Shown: piece after piece, positions 1 to 6,927 of the stretch
Layout of the letters: each line of letters starts with the position of its first letter
How positions within the stretch are numbered: position 1 is the stretch's first letter
NCBI GenBank assembly: GCA_963790415.1
Contig: CAWBOK010000001.1
Span: 682,001 to 746,000, forward strand
Direction of reading: 5' to 3'
DNA length: 64,000 bases
DNA from: JAJZQZ01 sp963790415
Lineage (GTDB): Bacteria > Actinomycetota > Thermoleophilia > RBG-16-64-13
Notes under the pieces: model-generated
Seen by the model: only the letters and a program-made list of their open reading frames with translations
Databases searched by the model: none
Told to the model about the DNA's origin: nothing
Program-made: the position numbers and the translations under genes

Positions 1-84
1 GAGCTCTCCGCGCTTCCTGCGTCCTTGTCTCACGCGTGTCCATCGCGCCCTGGTGGCGAAGCTTCACTCTTCAACAGCCTGCTA
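1..84. repeat. Inverted-repeat element copy A (partial, right half)
   Basis: The window opens inside a copy of the ~168-bp dispersed element seen in full at 6591-6757. It matches the right half of that copy (CTGCGTCC, CGCGCCCTGGTGGCGAAG) and ends in TTCAACAGCCTGCTA. The TAG stop of the adjacent minus-strand surface protein lies in this terminal repeat. Confidence 0.8.
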
Positions 85-2280
85 CAGCTTCCCCGTGAGA
101 ACGTGCAGCATCTGAGCCACCTCGCCCCGGGTGGCCGGCTGCCAAGGGTTCCAGTCGCGGCCGAAGCCCACTATGCCGGCGAGAAGCCCGTTGTACTCTG
201 CCGAGCGCATGGCCGGACCGTGGTCGGCGGAGAAATCGCCCATGGTGCCGAGATAGACCGCCGGCGGATCGGCCAACGCATTCGGCGCCGACTGCTCGGC
301 GCCCCGAACGAGCATGGTCACCACCTGGGCCCGCGTGATGTCGGCATACGGAGCGAAGGCCCCAGGGTCGACGCCCAGTGTGATACCGGCCAGGGCAGCA
401 GCCGCGATATAGTCATGGGGATAGAGATTCTGGGGATCGTCCGAGCCAAGGTCGGTGAAGGGAGCCACCAGACTCTCGCTCACCGGCAGCCGCAACACGC
501 CGCTCACCATCTTGGCGAACTGAGCCCGCCTCACCGGGTCGTCCGGCTTGAAGAGGATGCTGTCGTTGGCTCCCTGGTAGCCGGACACCACCCGCGACCC
601 GGCCAAAGCCACGATGGCCTCGCGGTAGGGGTGATCGAACGGGACATCGGTGAAACTCAATCTCGAAGGGAGGGTGGTCTGATAGGCGCCGATCGTATAG
701 CGCGCGGGGTCCCGAGCCTCGAGCACGAGATCGAACATCGGCGCAGGCGGAGCGGCCGCGCCGGCCCCGAACAGAGGGCTTCCTGGTCCGGGGTGGAAAT
801 CGCCGTTCTCCGGATCGACGAACCCGGGGTCCAGCGTCGTGTTGCCGGGGCCAAGCTGCGCCCCGGATGGTCCTCCCAGCGCGGCCGGGTCCCAGCTCAG
901 CTCCCCCCATTTCACCAGCCGGTCCGGGAACCCCCAGAAATCGCAGTACTGCACCTGCACGGTCATGGCGGCGGAGAAGAACAGCGGTCCCGATTGCTCG
1001 AAGAATGCTGAGTTGATCAAGGCGACGTCGCCCGCCAAGCCGGGGTAGCCGAAGGTGGCCGCGTAGGAATCGTCACCCTGAGCAGGATTCCCTCCCTGGG
1101 CCCCACGACCGGCGAACGTGCAGTCGATGATGCGATAGCTCCCACCCCCGGTGAGCAGCTGGGCGTCGGCACCTGTATCGAAGACGATGCAGTTGATGGC
1201 GTCTCCCCCCGCCCCCAACGTGATGCCGCTGCCACCCACATGGCGCACGACCGTGTTCACAACAGCCGCCCGCGTCGCCTGCAGGTAGATGCCCTCGGCG
1301 GCCGTGCCCTCCACGATCGTGTTCTCGATGAGCACGTTGTCGCCGGCCGCGAACACCAGTCCGCCGGCGACGGAGTCTGCCTCTCCGGCAGTGGTGGGCG
1401 TAGTGGTCGCGTCAGAGGTGGTTGTGGAGAGCGGCGCGATCAGCGCCGCCGCGACAGGTTGCGCCATCTGCACGTGCAGACCCGTGATGCGCACGTTCCT
1501 CCCCGCCGCCTCGCCGAACCGGAAGCCGGCGTCATGGATTTCGCTCAGGGTCATGCGACGCACGAGCAGGCCGTCCACCGCCACCGCACCCCGCTGGGAG
1601 TCGCCCGCGAAACCGGTGTCGGATCCCGAGACCACCACGTCTTCGAAGACCAGCCGACGCACCGTCTGCGGATTGCCGGCGTAGATGCCCACGTCGGCGA
1701 AGCCTTCCAGGCGCAGACCTCGCACGGTGACGTCGTGCTGGCCGGGCGAGGCGATAGTGAGACCGATTGCGCTCGAAGACTCCGTCGGCTCGATCGTTGC
1801 CGACTCGCCCGGATAGACCGAGAGAAGGAAGTCCGACTGGGTGACCACCAATCCGGTCGCGGCGTACGAGCCGCCACGAACGTAGACCACATCCCCGTTC
1901 CCGGCCTGGCGAAGCGCGGCCTCGATCGTGCGGAGCGCGCGGTCGGGGGTGCCGGTGGCCTGGTCATCGCCGGTGGTGGCCACGTACCACGTACGGGCGG
2001 TGGACGGCGAGGGCACCGCGGCCGCGGCAAAGCCGGCGTAGTCCACTCGAGCCACGGGAGGCAGTTCTCCCTGACCGAGGATACGGGTGTCGTCGCCGTC
2101 GTGCGCCGATACCGGCCCGGAGACCGCCACCGCGAGAGCCGGCTGTGCGCCGACCCGCGGAGGTGCGGGTCCCTCGTCGGCGGAGACCATCGGCTCCCCC
2201 GCCACGGACGCGATCCATCCGCCCCCAGCCACGGCAAGGACCGCGATCAGCAGAATCACTGCAGCGAGCGACCTCTGCAA
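82..2280 (-). CDS. Secreted right-handed beta-helix protein with C-terminal S-layer homology (SLH) repeats
   Basis: A 732-residue exported protein. Residues 1-25 form a signal peptide (hydrophobic AVILLIAVLAVAGGGW). Residues ~90-510 show the repetitive V/I-N-x-T pattern of parallel beta-helix proteins, starting with WYVATTGDDQATGTPDRALR, which is typical of pectate-lyase-like folds. Residues ~545-732 hold about three SLH motifs (FTDVPFDHPYREAIVALA, then two weaker copies with YxxxxxxAAxAGI and TRAQVVTML), which anchor proteins to cell-wall polymers. I expect a surface-attached protein, possibly glycan-binding; the ligand is unknown. The start is TTG, preceded by GGGGGTGGGGA. Its stop codon lies in the inverted-repeat element at the window edge. 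Confidence 0.85.
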   Translation of the reverse strand: MQRSLAAVILLIAVLAVAGGGWIASVAGEPMVSADEGPAPPRVGAQPALAVAVSGPVSAHDGDDTRILGQGELPPVARVDYAGFAAAAVPSPSTARTWYVATTGDDQATGTPDRALRTIEAALRQAGNGDVVYVRGGSYAATGLVVTQSDFLLSVYPGESATIEPTESSSAIGLTIASPGQHDVTVRGLRLEGFADVGIYAGNPQTVRRLVFEDVVVSGSDTGFAGDSQRGAVAVDGLLVRRMTLSEIHDAGFRFGEAAGRNVRITGLHVQMAQPVAAALIAPLSTTTSDATTTPTTAGEADSVAGGLVFAAGDNVLIENTIVEGTAAEGIYLQATRAAVVNTVVRHVGGSGITLGAGGDAINCIVFDTGADAQLLTGGGSYRIIDCTFAGRGAQGGNPAQGDDSYAATFGYPGLAGDVALINSAFFEQSGPLFFSAAMTVQVQYCDFWGFPDRLVKWGELSWDPAALGGPSGAQLGPGNTTLDPGFVDPENGDFHPGPGSPLFGAGAAAPPAPMFDLVLEARDPARYTIGAYQTTLPSRLSFTDVPFDHPYREAIVALAGSRVVSGYQGANDSILFKPDDPVRRAQFAKMVSGVLRLPVSESLVAPFTDLGSDDPQNLYPHDYIAAAALAGITLGVDPGAFAPYADITRAQVVTMLVRGAEQSAPNALADPPAVYLGTMGDFSADHGPAMRSAEYNGLLAGIVGFGRDWNPWQPATRGEVAQMLHVLTGKL

Positions 2281-2311
2281 TCCCCACCCCCAGCATGCTC
2301 ACGATCTGCTC

Positions 2312-2480
2312 CAGTAGACCGTTGAAGTGCGATGCTTCGCCGCCGGGCTGCGTTAGGTATACGCAAGGCAAGGACGCAGGGAGCGGCCCCTAGCAGCGCT
2401 ACGGGCGCTACCGAGGACGATGCATGGCGCCACCCAGCGCTGTACGGCGGCCGAGGTCTCGTTCTTCAACAGCCTCATAG
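2312..2480 (-). repeat. Inverted-repeat element copy B (full length, inverted relative to copy C)
   Basis: This is the reverse complement of the element at 6591-6757, diverged but clearly alignable: terminal GTAGACCGTTGAAG on the left, the internal blocks GACGCAGGGAGCG and AGCGCTACG, and TTCAACAGCCTCATA on the right. It sits just upstream of the surface-protein gene and carries no coding capacity. Confidence 0.8.
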
Positions 2481-2759
2481 TAGAGTACCAGGGCGAGCCG
2501 CTCCACACAGGAGGACGCTATGAGTTCCGAGTCCGCGGCCGGAAGATCGCATCCACGAGCGACGATCGCCGGCACGGCCGGCTCGCAACGAACCTGCACG
2601 CGGTCTTCTACGTATTGCGCGAGGCCGTGCCCCGGATGAGCGACGACGGAGCCATCGATACTACGTGCAATCGGGTGCTGCAGCCTCATGCCGATCCCAG
2701 CTCGAGGCGCCGCGTCTCGCGACGCAGGTCATCGCTTCTTGCGGGTATACTGACTAGGA
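2481..2759. other. Intergenic region upstream of hicA with a -10-like box
   Basis: No convincing gene is seen. A TATACT box at 2746-2751 ends only 8 nt before the hicA ATG, so the hicA transcript may be leaderless or have a very short leader. Confidence 0.4.
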
Positions 2760-2954
2760 ATGAAGGTGCACGAACTCATAGAACTCATCGAGGCGGACGG
2801 ATGGTTTCAGGCTAGAATGAAAGGCAGCCATCGTCAGTTCCACCACTCGACGAAGCGGGGAACGGTCACCGTATCGGGAAAGCCGAGCCTCGATATTCCG
2901 CCAGGAACGCTCAACAGCGCCCTAAAGCAGGCTGGACTGAAGAACCAGGAGTGA
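2760..2954 (+). CDS. hicA: HicA-type mRNA interferase toxin
   Basis: This 64-residue protein has the compact double-stranded-RNA-binding-like HicA fold. It shows the N-terminal helix (VHELIELIEADGWFQ) and the conserved G-S-H-R block at residues 22-25 that carries the catalytic histidine, followed by GTVTVSGKPSLDIPPGTL. HicA toxins cleave mRNA and are neutralised by HicB. The gene is 6 bp upstream of hicB in the same orientation, the usual order. The -10 box is almost on the start codon, leaving little room for a ribosome-binding site. Confidence 0.93.
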   Translation: MKVHELIELIEADGWFQARMKGSHRQFHHSTKRGTVTVSGKPSLDIPPGTLNSALKQAGLKNQE

Positions 2955-2960
2955 GATCTC

Positions 2961-3176
2961 ATGCGGTACCTAGTAGTCCTTGAGAAGGGGCCCACATCCT
3001 ACGGAGCCCATGTTCCCGATCTTCCCGGTTGTATCGCCGTAGGGGAGACGAGGGACGAGGTTCTTGCGCTTGTTCGCGAGGCCATCGAGTTCCATCTCGA
3101 GGGACTCAAGCAGGAGGGGCAGCCGATTCCGGACCCTTCATCCACAGGCGAGTTGGTGGACGTGGCCGCGGCCTGA
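2961..3176 (+). CDS. hicB: HicB-type antitoxin (short form)
   Basis: A 71-residue protein with the HicB partial RNase-H-like fold: YLVVLEKGPTSYGAHVPDLP, then GCIAVGETRDEVLALVREAI and a short acidic tail. It lacks the C-terminal Arc/MetJ or HTH DNA-binding domain of long HicB proteins, so autoregulation, if any, must use another feature. It is co-transcribed with hicA. In this family it binds and inactivates HicA. Confidence 0.93.
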   Translation: MRYLVVLEKGPTSYGAHVPDLPGCIAVGETRDEVLALVREAIEFHLEGLKQEGQPIPDPSSTGELVDVAAA

Positions 3177-3292
3177 AGGCCTCGCGACACGCGGAGCCGG
3201 AAGCCGGTGGAAGGGACCACCGAGGCTCTGCTACACTATGCGTCCGCGCGGGGGCGACGCACCGCATCGACGGACGACGCCCGAGCGTGCAA

Positions 3293-3387
3293 GGAGAAGT
3301 GGCCGAGCTGGCTGAAGGCGCTCGCCTGCTAAGCGAGTGTAGGAGTGAACTCTCCTACCGAGGGTTCGAATCCCTCCTTCTCCGCCA
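3293..3387 (+). tRNA. tRNA-Ser (anticodon GCT)
   Basis: A type II tRNA with a long variable arm. Acceptor GGAGAAG (3293-3299) pairs with CTTCTCC (3377-3383), the anticodon stem CTCGC/GCGAG encloses loop CTGCTAA, and GCT is at 3328-3330. The T-loop is GGTTCGAATCC and the 3' CCA is encoded. It reads AGC/AGU serine codons. Confidence 0.98.
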
Positions 3388-3390
3388 GTT

Positions 3391-3464
3391 GCGCCCGTAG
3401 CTCAGTTGGATAGAGCGTCGGACTACGAATCCGAAGGCCACAGGTTCGAATCCTGTCGGGCGCG
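3391..3464 (+). tRNA. tRNA-Arg (anticodon ACG)
   Basis: Acceptor GCGCCCG (3391-3397) pairs with CGGGCGC (3457-3463). The anticodon stem TCGGA/TCCGA encloses CTACGAA with ACG at 3425-3427, whose A34 would be converted to inosine by TadA (a tadA gene lies at 18012). CCA is not encoded. It is 3 bp downstream of tRNA-Ser and probably co-transcribed. Confidence 0.98.
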
Positions 3465-3466
3465 TA

Positions 3467-3499
3467 AAAGAAAGCCCTGCTAATCGCAGGGCTTTCTTT
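3467..3499 (+). terminator. Rho-independent terminator of the tRNA operon
   Basis: A near-perfect 14-bp hairpin, AAAGAAAGCCCTGC, loop TAATC, GCAGGGCTTTCTTT, immediately follows tRNA-Arg. Its T-rich 3' arm supports termination in the plus direction; the symmetric A-tract would also permit the opposite direction. Confidence 0.9.
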
Positions 3500-3545
3500 A
3501 TGGTAGGTGTGCCGCGCGGGGCCGTCTGCCCACGTATTGCCCACA

Positions 3546-3600
3546 AGAATGTCTGCCGGCTGTTGTGTGCCGGCTTTGTGCTATTCCTGTGCGGTCCCGG
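3546..3600 (+). repeat. Left copy of a ~55-bp imperfect direct repeat flanking the IS481-type remnant
   Basis: ATGTCTGCCGG followed ~20 bp later by TTCCTGTGCGGTCCCGG recurs in the same order and orientation at 5331-5386. The two copies bracket the decayed insertion sequence. Confidence 0.6.
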
Positions 3601-3623
3601 TACGCGTGCACTTTCAGACACGG

Positions 3624-5325
3624 TTCGGTACCTGTGCGACACCAGTCCGGTAGGTGTGCGACACGAGCTCCGGTACCTGTGTTCCACTTCGTGGGCCCTC
3701 GGCCGGCACCGCCTGGTCGAACGTCTCGTAGCAGAGATTTCGAGCGGGAGGGCAGAGTCGTGCTCGTGGAGCTTCGACTGGTGGAGCAGCGCTATCAGGC
3801 GGTTCTGGGCGTCGCTCGCCGGGGTGACGGGTACTCCGACGTGAGCCAGAGATACGGGGTCACGCGGCAGACGGTGCACCGGTGGCTTCGGCGGTATGGC
3901 GTGGACGGCCTGGGCGGTCTCGCCGTGACTTCTCCAGGCCGGCGAGCTGCCCCCATCAGATGCTCCGGAGGTCGAGGCCCGGATCGTCACCTTGCGGGTG
4001 GAGCACCCGGAGTGGGGCCCACTCACCCTGCAACATGAGCTGAAGGAAGCAGGGATGTGTCCCCATCCCCTCCCGCTCCGCCATCCACCGCTGTCTGCTT
4101 AGACACGGTCTCATCACCCCGGAGCTCCGCAAGCGCAAGCGCGCAGACTACGCGGCGATATCGGGGACGCTCTCGCTCCATGGAGCTCTGGCAGATGGAC
4201 GTGATGGGTGGGGTGATGCTCGAGGACGGTCGATCGAGCTGACAAGCTGGTCACCGGCCTCGACGACCACTCCACGGTTCTGCATCTCGGCAAGCTGGTC
4301 CTGCGGGCCACGGCGCGGCCCGTAGTGCGAGGCTCGTCGCCGCGGAGCCCGCAGCGCTTTGGGGTCCCCGACCAGATCCTCACCGACAACGGGAAGGTGT
4401 TCACCGGGAGGTTCGGCCAGGACGGGCGAGGTCCTCTTTGACCGCATATGCCGGGAGAACGGCATCCGCCATCTGCTCACCGCGCCCAGCTCTCCCACCA
4501 CCACCGGTAAGGTGGAGCGCTTCCATAAGACGGTGAGGACCGCTCTTTCTGCACGATCGGGTTTCGCCACGATCACCGAGGTCCAAGAGGCTCTCGACGC
4601 CTGGGTCGAGAGCTATAACTCACCGCCGGCCCTCACCAGAGCCTGGGCATGGTGGCGCCGGCGAGGCGCTTCTGCTCTCGGCCGTCCTCGGAGGCGGTCG
4701 AGAAGCCCTCAGGAGCAGGAGATTGCCAGCCACAGGTACGGGGTACGCACGTTACTCCGAGGTGGTGCGGTTGCGGACAGGCGCATCAGCCTCGCGTGTT
4801 TCAGGCTATCCGGTGGGCAGTGACTCTAGACGTGACTTTGGAGATGGTCCTGCGCGATCGACAGAGTTCCTTCACGCAGGCCTTCCACCGGGCGGGTGCG
4901 TCGTCGCGGCTCACGCGCAGCGGCGCGATGAGTAGTGGAAATCGCAGATACCGTTGCGCAGCCACGCCTGGCGAAGTTCTCTAGCAGCCAGAGCTCCGAG
5001 AGTAGTATCTGCCTAATTGACTCAGTTTGGCGACGTGCAGCTTGCGAGACGATGCTACCGGCTCGGCAAAGCTTCAAGAAGTCCAGTTCGAGGTAGACCA
5101 TTGCGAAGACTGGTTCGAATTTTCGCTCGATGCGTGCGCATCGCGCGTCACGCGGCACCACGCATGACGTCAAGCAAGCTGCGCGGCGCATGATCGTCTC
5201 GCCCGAAGGCTGCGCGAGAATCTCCACGGCAGCTGATCCTGACGTCTGATCCACCTCTGCAGTTGCGTTGCGTAGCAGAGGTGTAACTGAGGTACCGGAA
5301 CTCAGGTGTAACACGGGTACCGGGA
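3624..5325 (+). mobile_element. Decayed IS481-type insertion with repeated subterminal motifs
   Basis: The left end has three tandem ~22-bp units (3624, 3646, 3669) of the form TYCGGTA-CC/GG-TGTGCGACAC. The right end (5277-5325) has two inverted units, CCGGTACCCGTGTTACACC and CCGGTACCTCAGTTACACC. Such arrays are typical transposase-binding ends. The transposase between them is a pseudogene, and 4824-5276 holds no other recognisable gene. The exact termini are not resolved. Confidence 0.6.
3760..4823 (+). pseudogene. IS481-family transposase, multiply frameshifted
   Basis: Pieces of one DDE transposase occur in order in different frames. First comes an N-terminal HTH (QRYGVTRQTVHRWLRRYGV) from the GTG at 3760 with GGGAGGG upstream. 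Then follow the first catalytic region (ELWQMDVMGGVMLEDGR near 4180 and TGLDDHSR near 4255), QILTDNGKVFTGRF near 4375, and the C-terminal catalytic segment TTTGKVERFHKTVRTAL near 4505. At least three frame changes separate them, so no functional transposase is made. Downstream the reading frame decays with no clear C-terminus. Confidence 0.85.
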
Positions 5326-5330
5326 CTTGA

Positions 5331-5386
5331 CATGTCTGCCGGTCGGTGTAGCCGTCTCGGTAGCATACTTTCCTGTGCGGTCCCGG
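5331..5386 (+). repeat. Right copy of the direct repeat flanking the IS481-type remnant
   Basis: It repeats the ATGTCTGCCGG...TTCCTGTGCGGTCCCGG arrangement of 3546-3600. It is too long for an ordinary target-site duplication of this family, so an older duplication or nested element is likely. Confidence 0.6.
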
Positions 5387-5563
5387 GTCACCTGCCTTAC
5401 AAATGGTGGAGGTCTCACCTCTCGGAGCGGCGCAGGGAGACGCGACCGGGACCCCGGCGACGGGGCCCCGGTGCGCAAGGATTGTATACCTGCGCCACCG
5501 GGTATGTAGTCGGCACAGAGCCATCCTGAGGGGCGGGTGGCCACGTATGCCGGAGGTGCTCTC

Positions 5564-5839
5564 ATGGAACTCCTAGCATTGTCGGACACTCAGCAGGCCG
5601 GTCTCGCCGCCGAACTGATCCGGCTCCTCGACCAGGCCGACGAGCACCTGAAGAGGCGGTCCAAGGCGGGCACTGACTACGACCGGGGACTCGAAAACGG
5701 CAAGGCGCTGGCCTTCCAGGCTTCGGCCATGCGGGTGGGAGAGCTCGTGGGCCTCGTGGCTCAGGGAATGTCCGAGAAGGTCGATGACCAGGTCGTCGAG
5801 CTGCGCAACCGGGCGGCGGCGGCCGCCGCGGGTAGGTGA
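5564..5839 (+). CDS. Small hypothetical helical protein
   Basis: I do not recognise this 91-residue protein. The ATG at 5564 is preceded by GGAGGT at ideal spacing and is preferred over the upstream in-frame GTG at 5537. The sequence is predicted mostly helical: a leucine-rich N-terminus (ELLALSDTQQAGLAAELIRL), a central charged segment with DYDRGLENGKALAFQASA, and an Ala-rich end. There are no Cys residues and no membrane segment. It is soluble and possibly an oligomerisation or regulatory peptide. It is followed at once by a damaged small membrane gene. Confidence 0.6.
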   Translation: MELLALSDTQQAGLAAELIRLLDQADEHLKRRSKAGTDYDRGLENGKALAFQASAMRVGELVGLVAQGMSEKVDDQVVELRNRAAAAAAGR

Positions 5840-5877
5840 GGTCGTCTGCCGGAGGCTGAAACCATCCGTCGGATCTT

Positions 5878-6171
5878 AGGACTGGCTACGAGTTCGCCCA
5901 AAGGCTCGTAACCGAGCGAGAGCGCCTCGTCCAGGGAGACCCGGCTGCTCCGCCCACCTCGGATCTCGCCTTCATCCGCCGAGTCCCCTTGGGCGACGTC
6001 AAGTTGGTCGGCCCAGCCCTCGCAGGGGTGTGCGCGTTGGTGCTCCTCGCCCGGACTCGCGGTCGCTACACGAAGTGGCTGGCGATCAACATCATCGTGG
6101 CGATGGCGGCCCTCGCCTACACCATAGATTCCGGGGTGCTCAAGGACCTAATGGGCATGGGGCTGAACTGA
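5878..6171 (+). pseudogene. Small membrane protein, probably 5'-frameshifted
   Basis: From the TTG at 5989 a 60-residue peptide with two hydrophobic segments can be read (VGPALAGVCALVLLA and WLAINIIVAMAALAYTI). The same frame runs upstream without a good start (TGYEFAQRLVTERERL, then a Pro-rich linker), and the adjacent frame ends in PEAETIRRILGLA. Together these look like one protein broken by a one-base shift near 5880. The function is unknown. Confidence 0.4.
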
Positions 6172-6209
6172 CCCAGTGGCAGGTCTTGAGTCCTCGGCCT
6201 CGATGGCAA

Positions 6210-6566
6210 TCATGACGTCGGCGTACCACCCTCAGCCACGTACCGGCCGGGATCGAGCGTGATCCGTGCCAACCGCTCCAGCTCGTCAAGAGAGAAAAGG
6301 CTGGTACTGAAGACCAGATCGGCAGCCAACCATGCGGCAAGTTCATCCGGCGTCACGACCCGCCCGGGCTCGTCCGGGACGTCCCGGGCCGCCACCATGA
6401 AGAGCTCGTGATGCTGAGGCTCGGTAAGCAGGCCGGCCTCCTGGAGATCGTGGGCCTTGAGCTGCATGGCCTCCAGGACAGGCAGCTCAGGGTAGGTCAG
6501 AGCACCGGATGTGACCAGACGCTGCGCGAAGTCAGAGGCCAGCCTGTGTCGGAGATCTTCTACCAT
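6210..6566 (-). CDS. Hypothetical soluble protein (about 118 residues)
   Basis: I do not recognise it. The ATG at 6566 is chosen because upstream in-frame sequence runs into the inverted-repeat element (6591-6757); GGGGAA precedes it as a weak ribosome-binding site. The protein is acidic and helical, with LRHRLASDFAQRLVTSGAL at the N-terminus and a Leu-rich C-terminal part (STSLFSLDELERLARITL). No Cys, no signal peptide, no membrane segment. It is convergent with the small membrane gene to its left. Confidence 0.55.
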   Translation of the reverse strand: MVEDLRHRLASDFAQRLVTSGALTYPELPVLEAMQLKAHDLQEAGLLTEPQHHELFMVAARDVPDEPGRVVTPDELAAWLAADLVFSTSLFSLDELERLARITLDPGRYVAEGGTPTS

Positions 6567-6590
6567 GCGTTCCCCGTTTCGGTTTCCCTC

Positions 6591-6757
6591 TAGGAGGCTG
6601 TTGAAAATCGAAGCCTTGGCCACCAGAACGCACTGGACGGCGCGATAAGGCGTCCTCGGTCGCGCACGTAGCGCTACTACGAGCGCTCCCTGCGTCCTGG
6701 TCTCGCTCACGCCCGTCGCGCCCTGGTGGCGAAGCGTCACTTTTCAATAGCCTGCTT
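6591..6757 (+). repeat. Inverted-repeat element copy C (full length, reference copy)
   Basis: A non-coding 167-bp element. The ends are TAGGAGGCTGTTGAAAA on the left and TTTTCAATAGCCTGCTTG on the right. Internal blocks GGCCACCAGAACGCACTGG and CGCCCTGGTGGCGAAG are themselves partly complementary, so the whole element can fold into a long hairpin. Related copies occur at 1, 2312, 19372, 51869 and 57858. Confidence 0.85.
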
Positions 6758-6927
6758 GTGGACGCCTGCCCGAGTCGCCGTGCGGCCGAGTGTACACCTC
6801 TCCGACACGGAAGGCTAAGGTGTTGCCCGCTTCCTCCCGATAACTGACCTCACGCTGGTGCGGCGGCGACGCATGCTGCCCTCGTCGAGGTCATGAGGGC
6901 TACGTCACAGCAGAGAGGCGAGGCACT

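Noticed and set aside
3355..4026. Minus-strand open frame of ~220 codons across the tRNA pair and IS end
   Set aside because: It translates tRNA sequence (FEPVAFGFVVRRSIQL), a well-known artefact.
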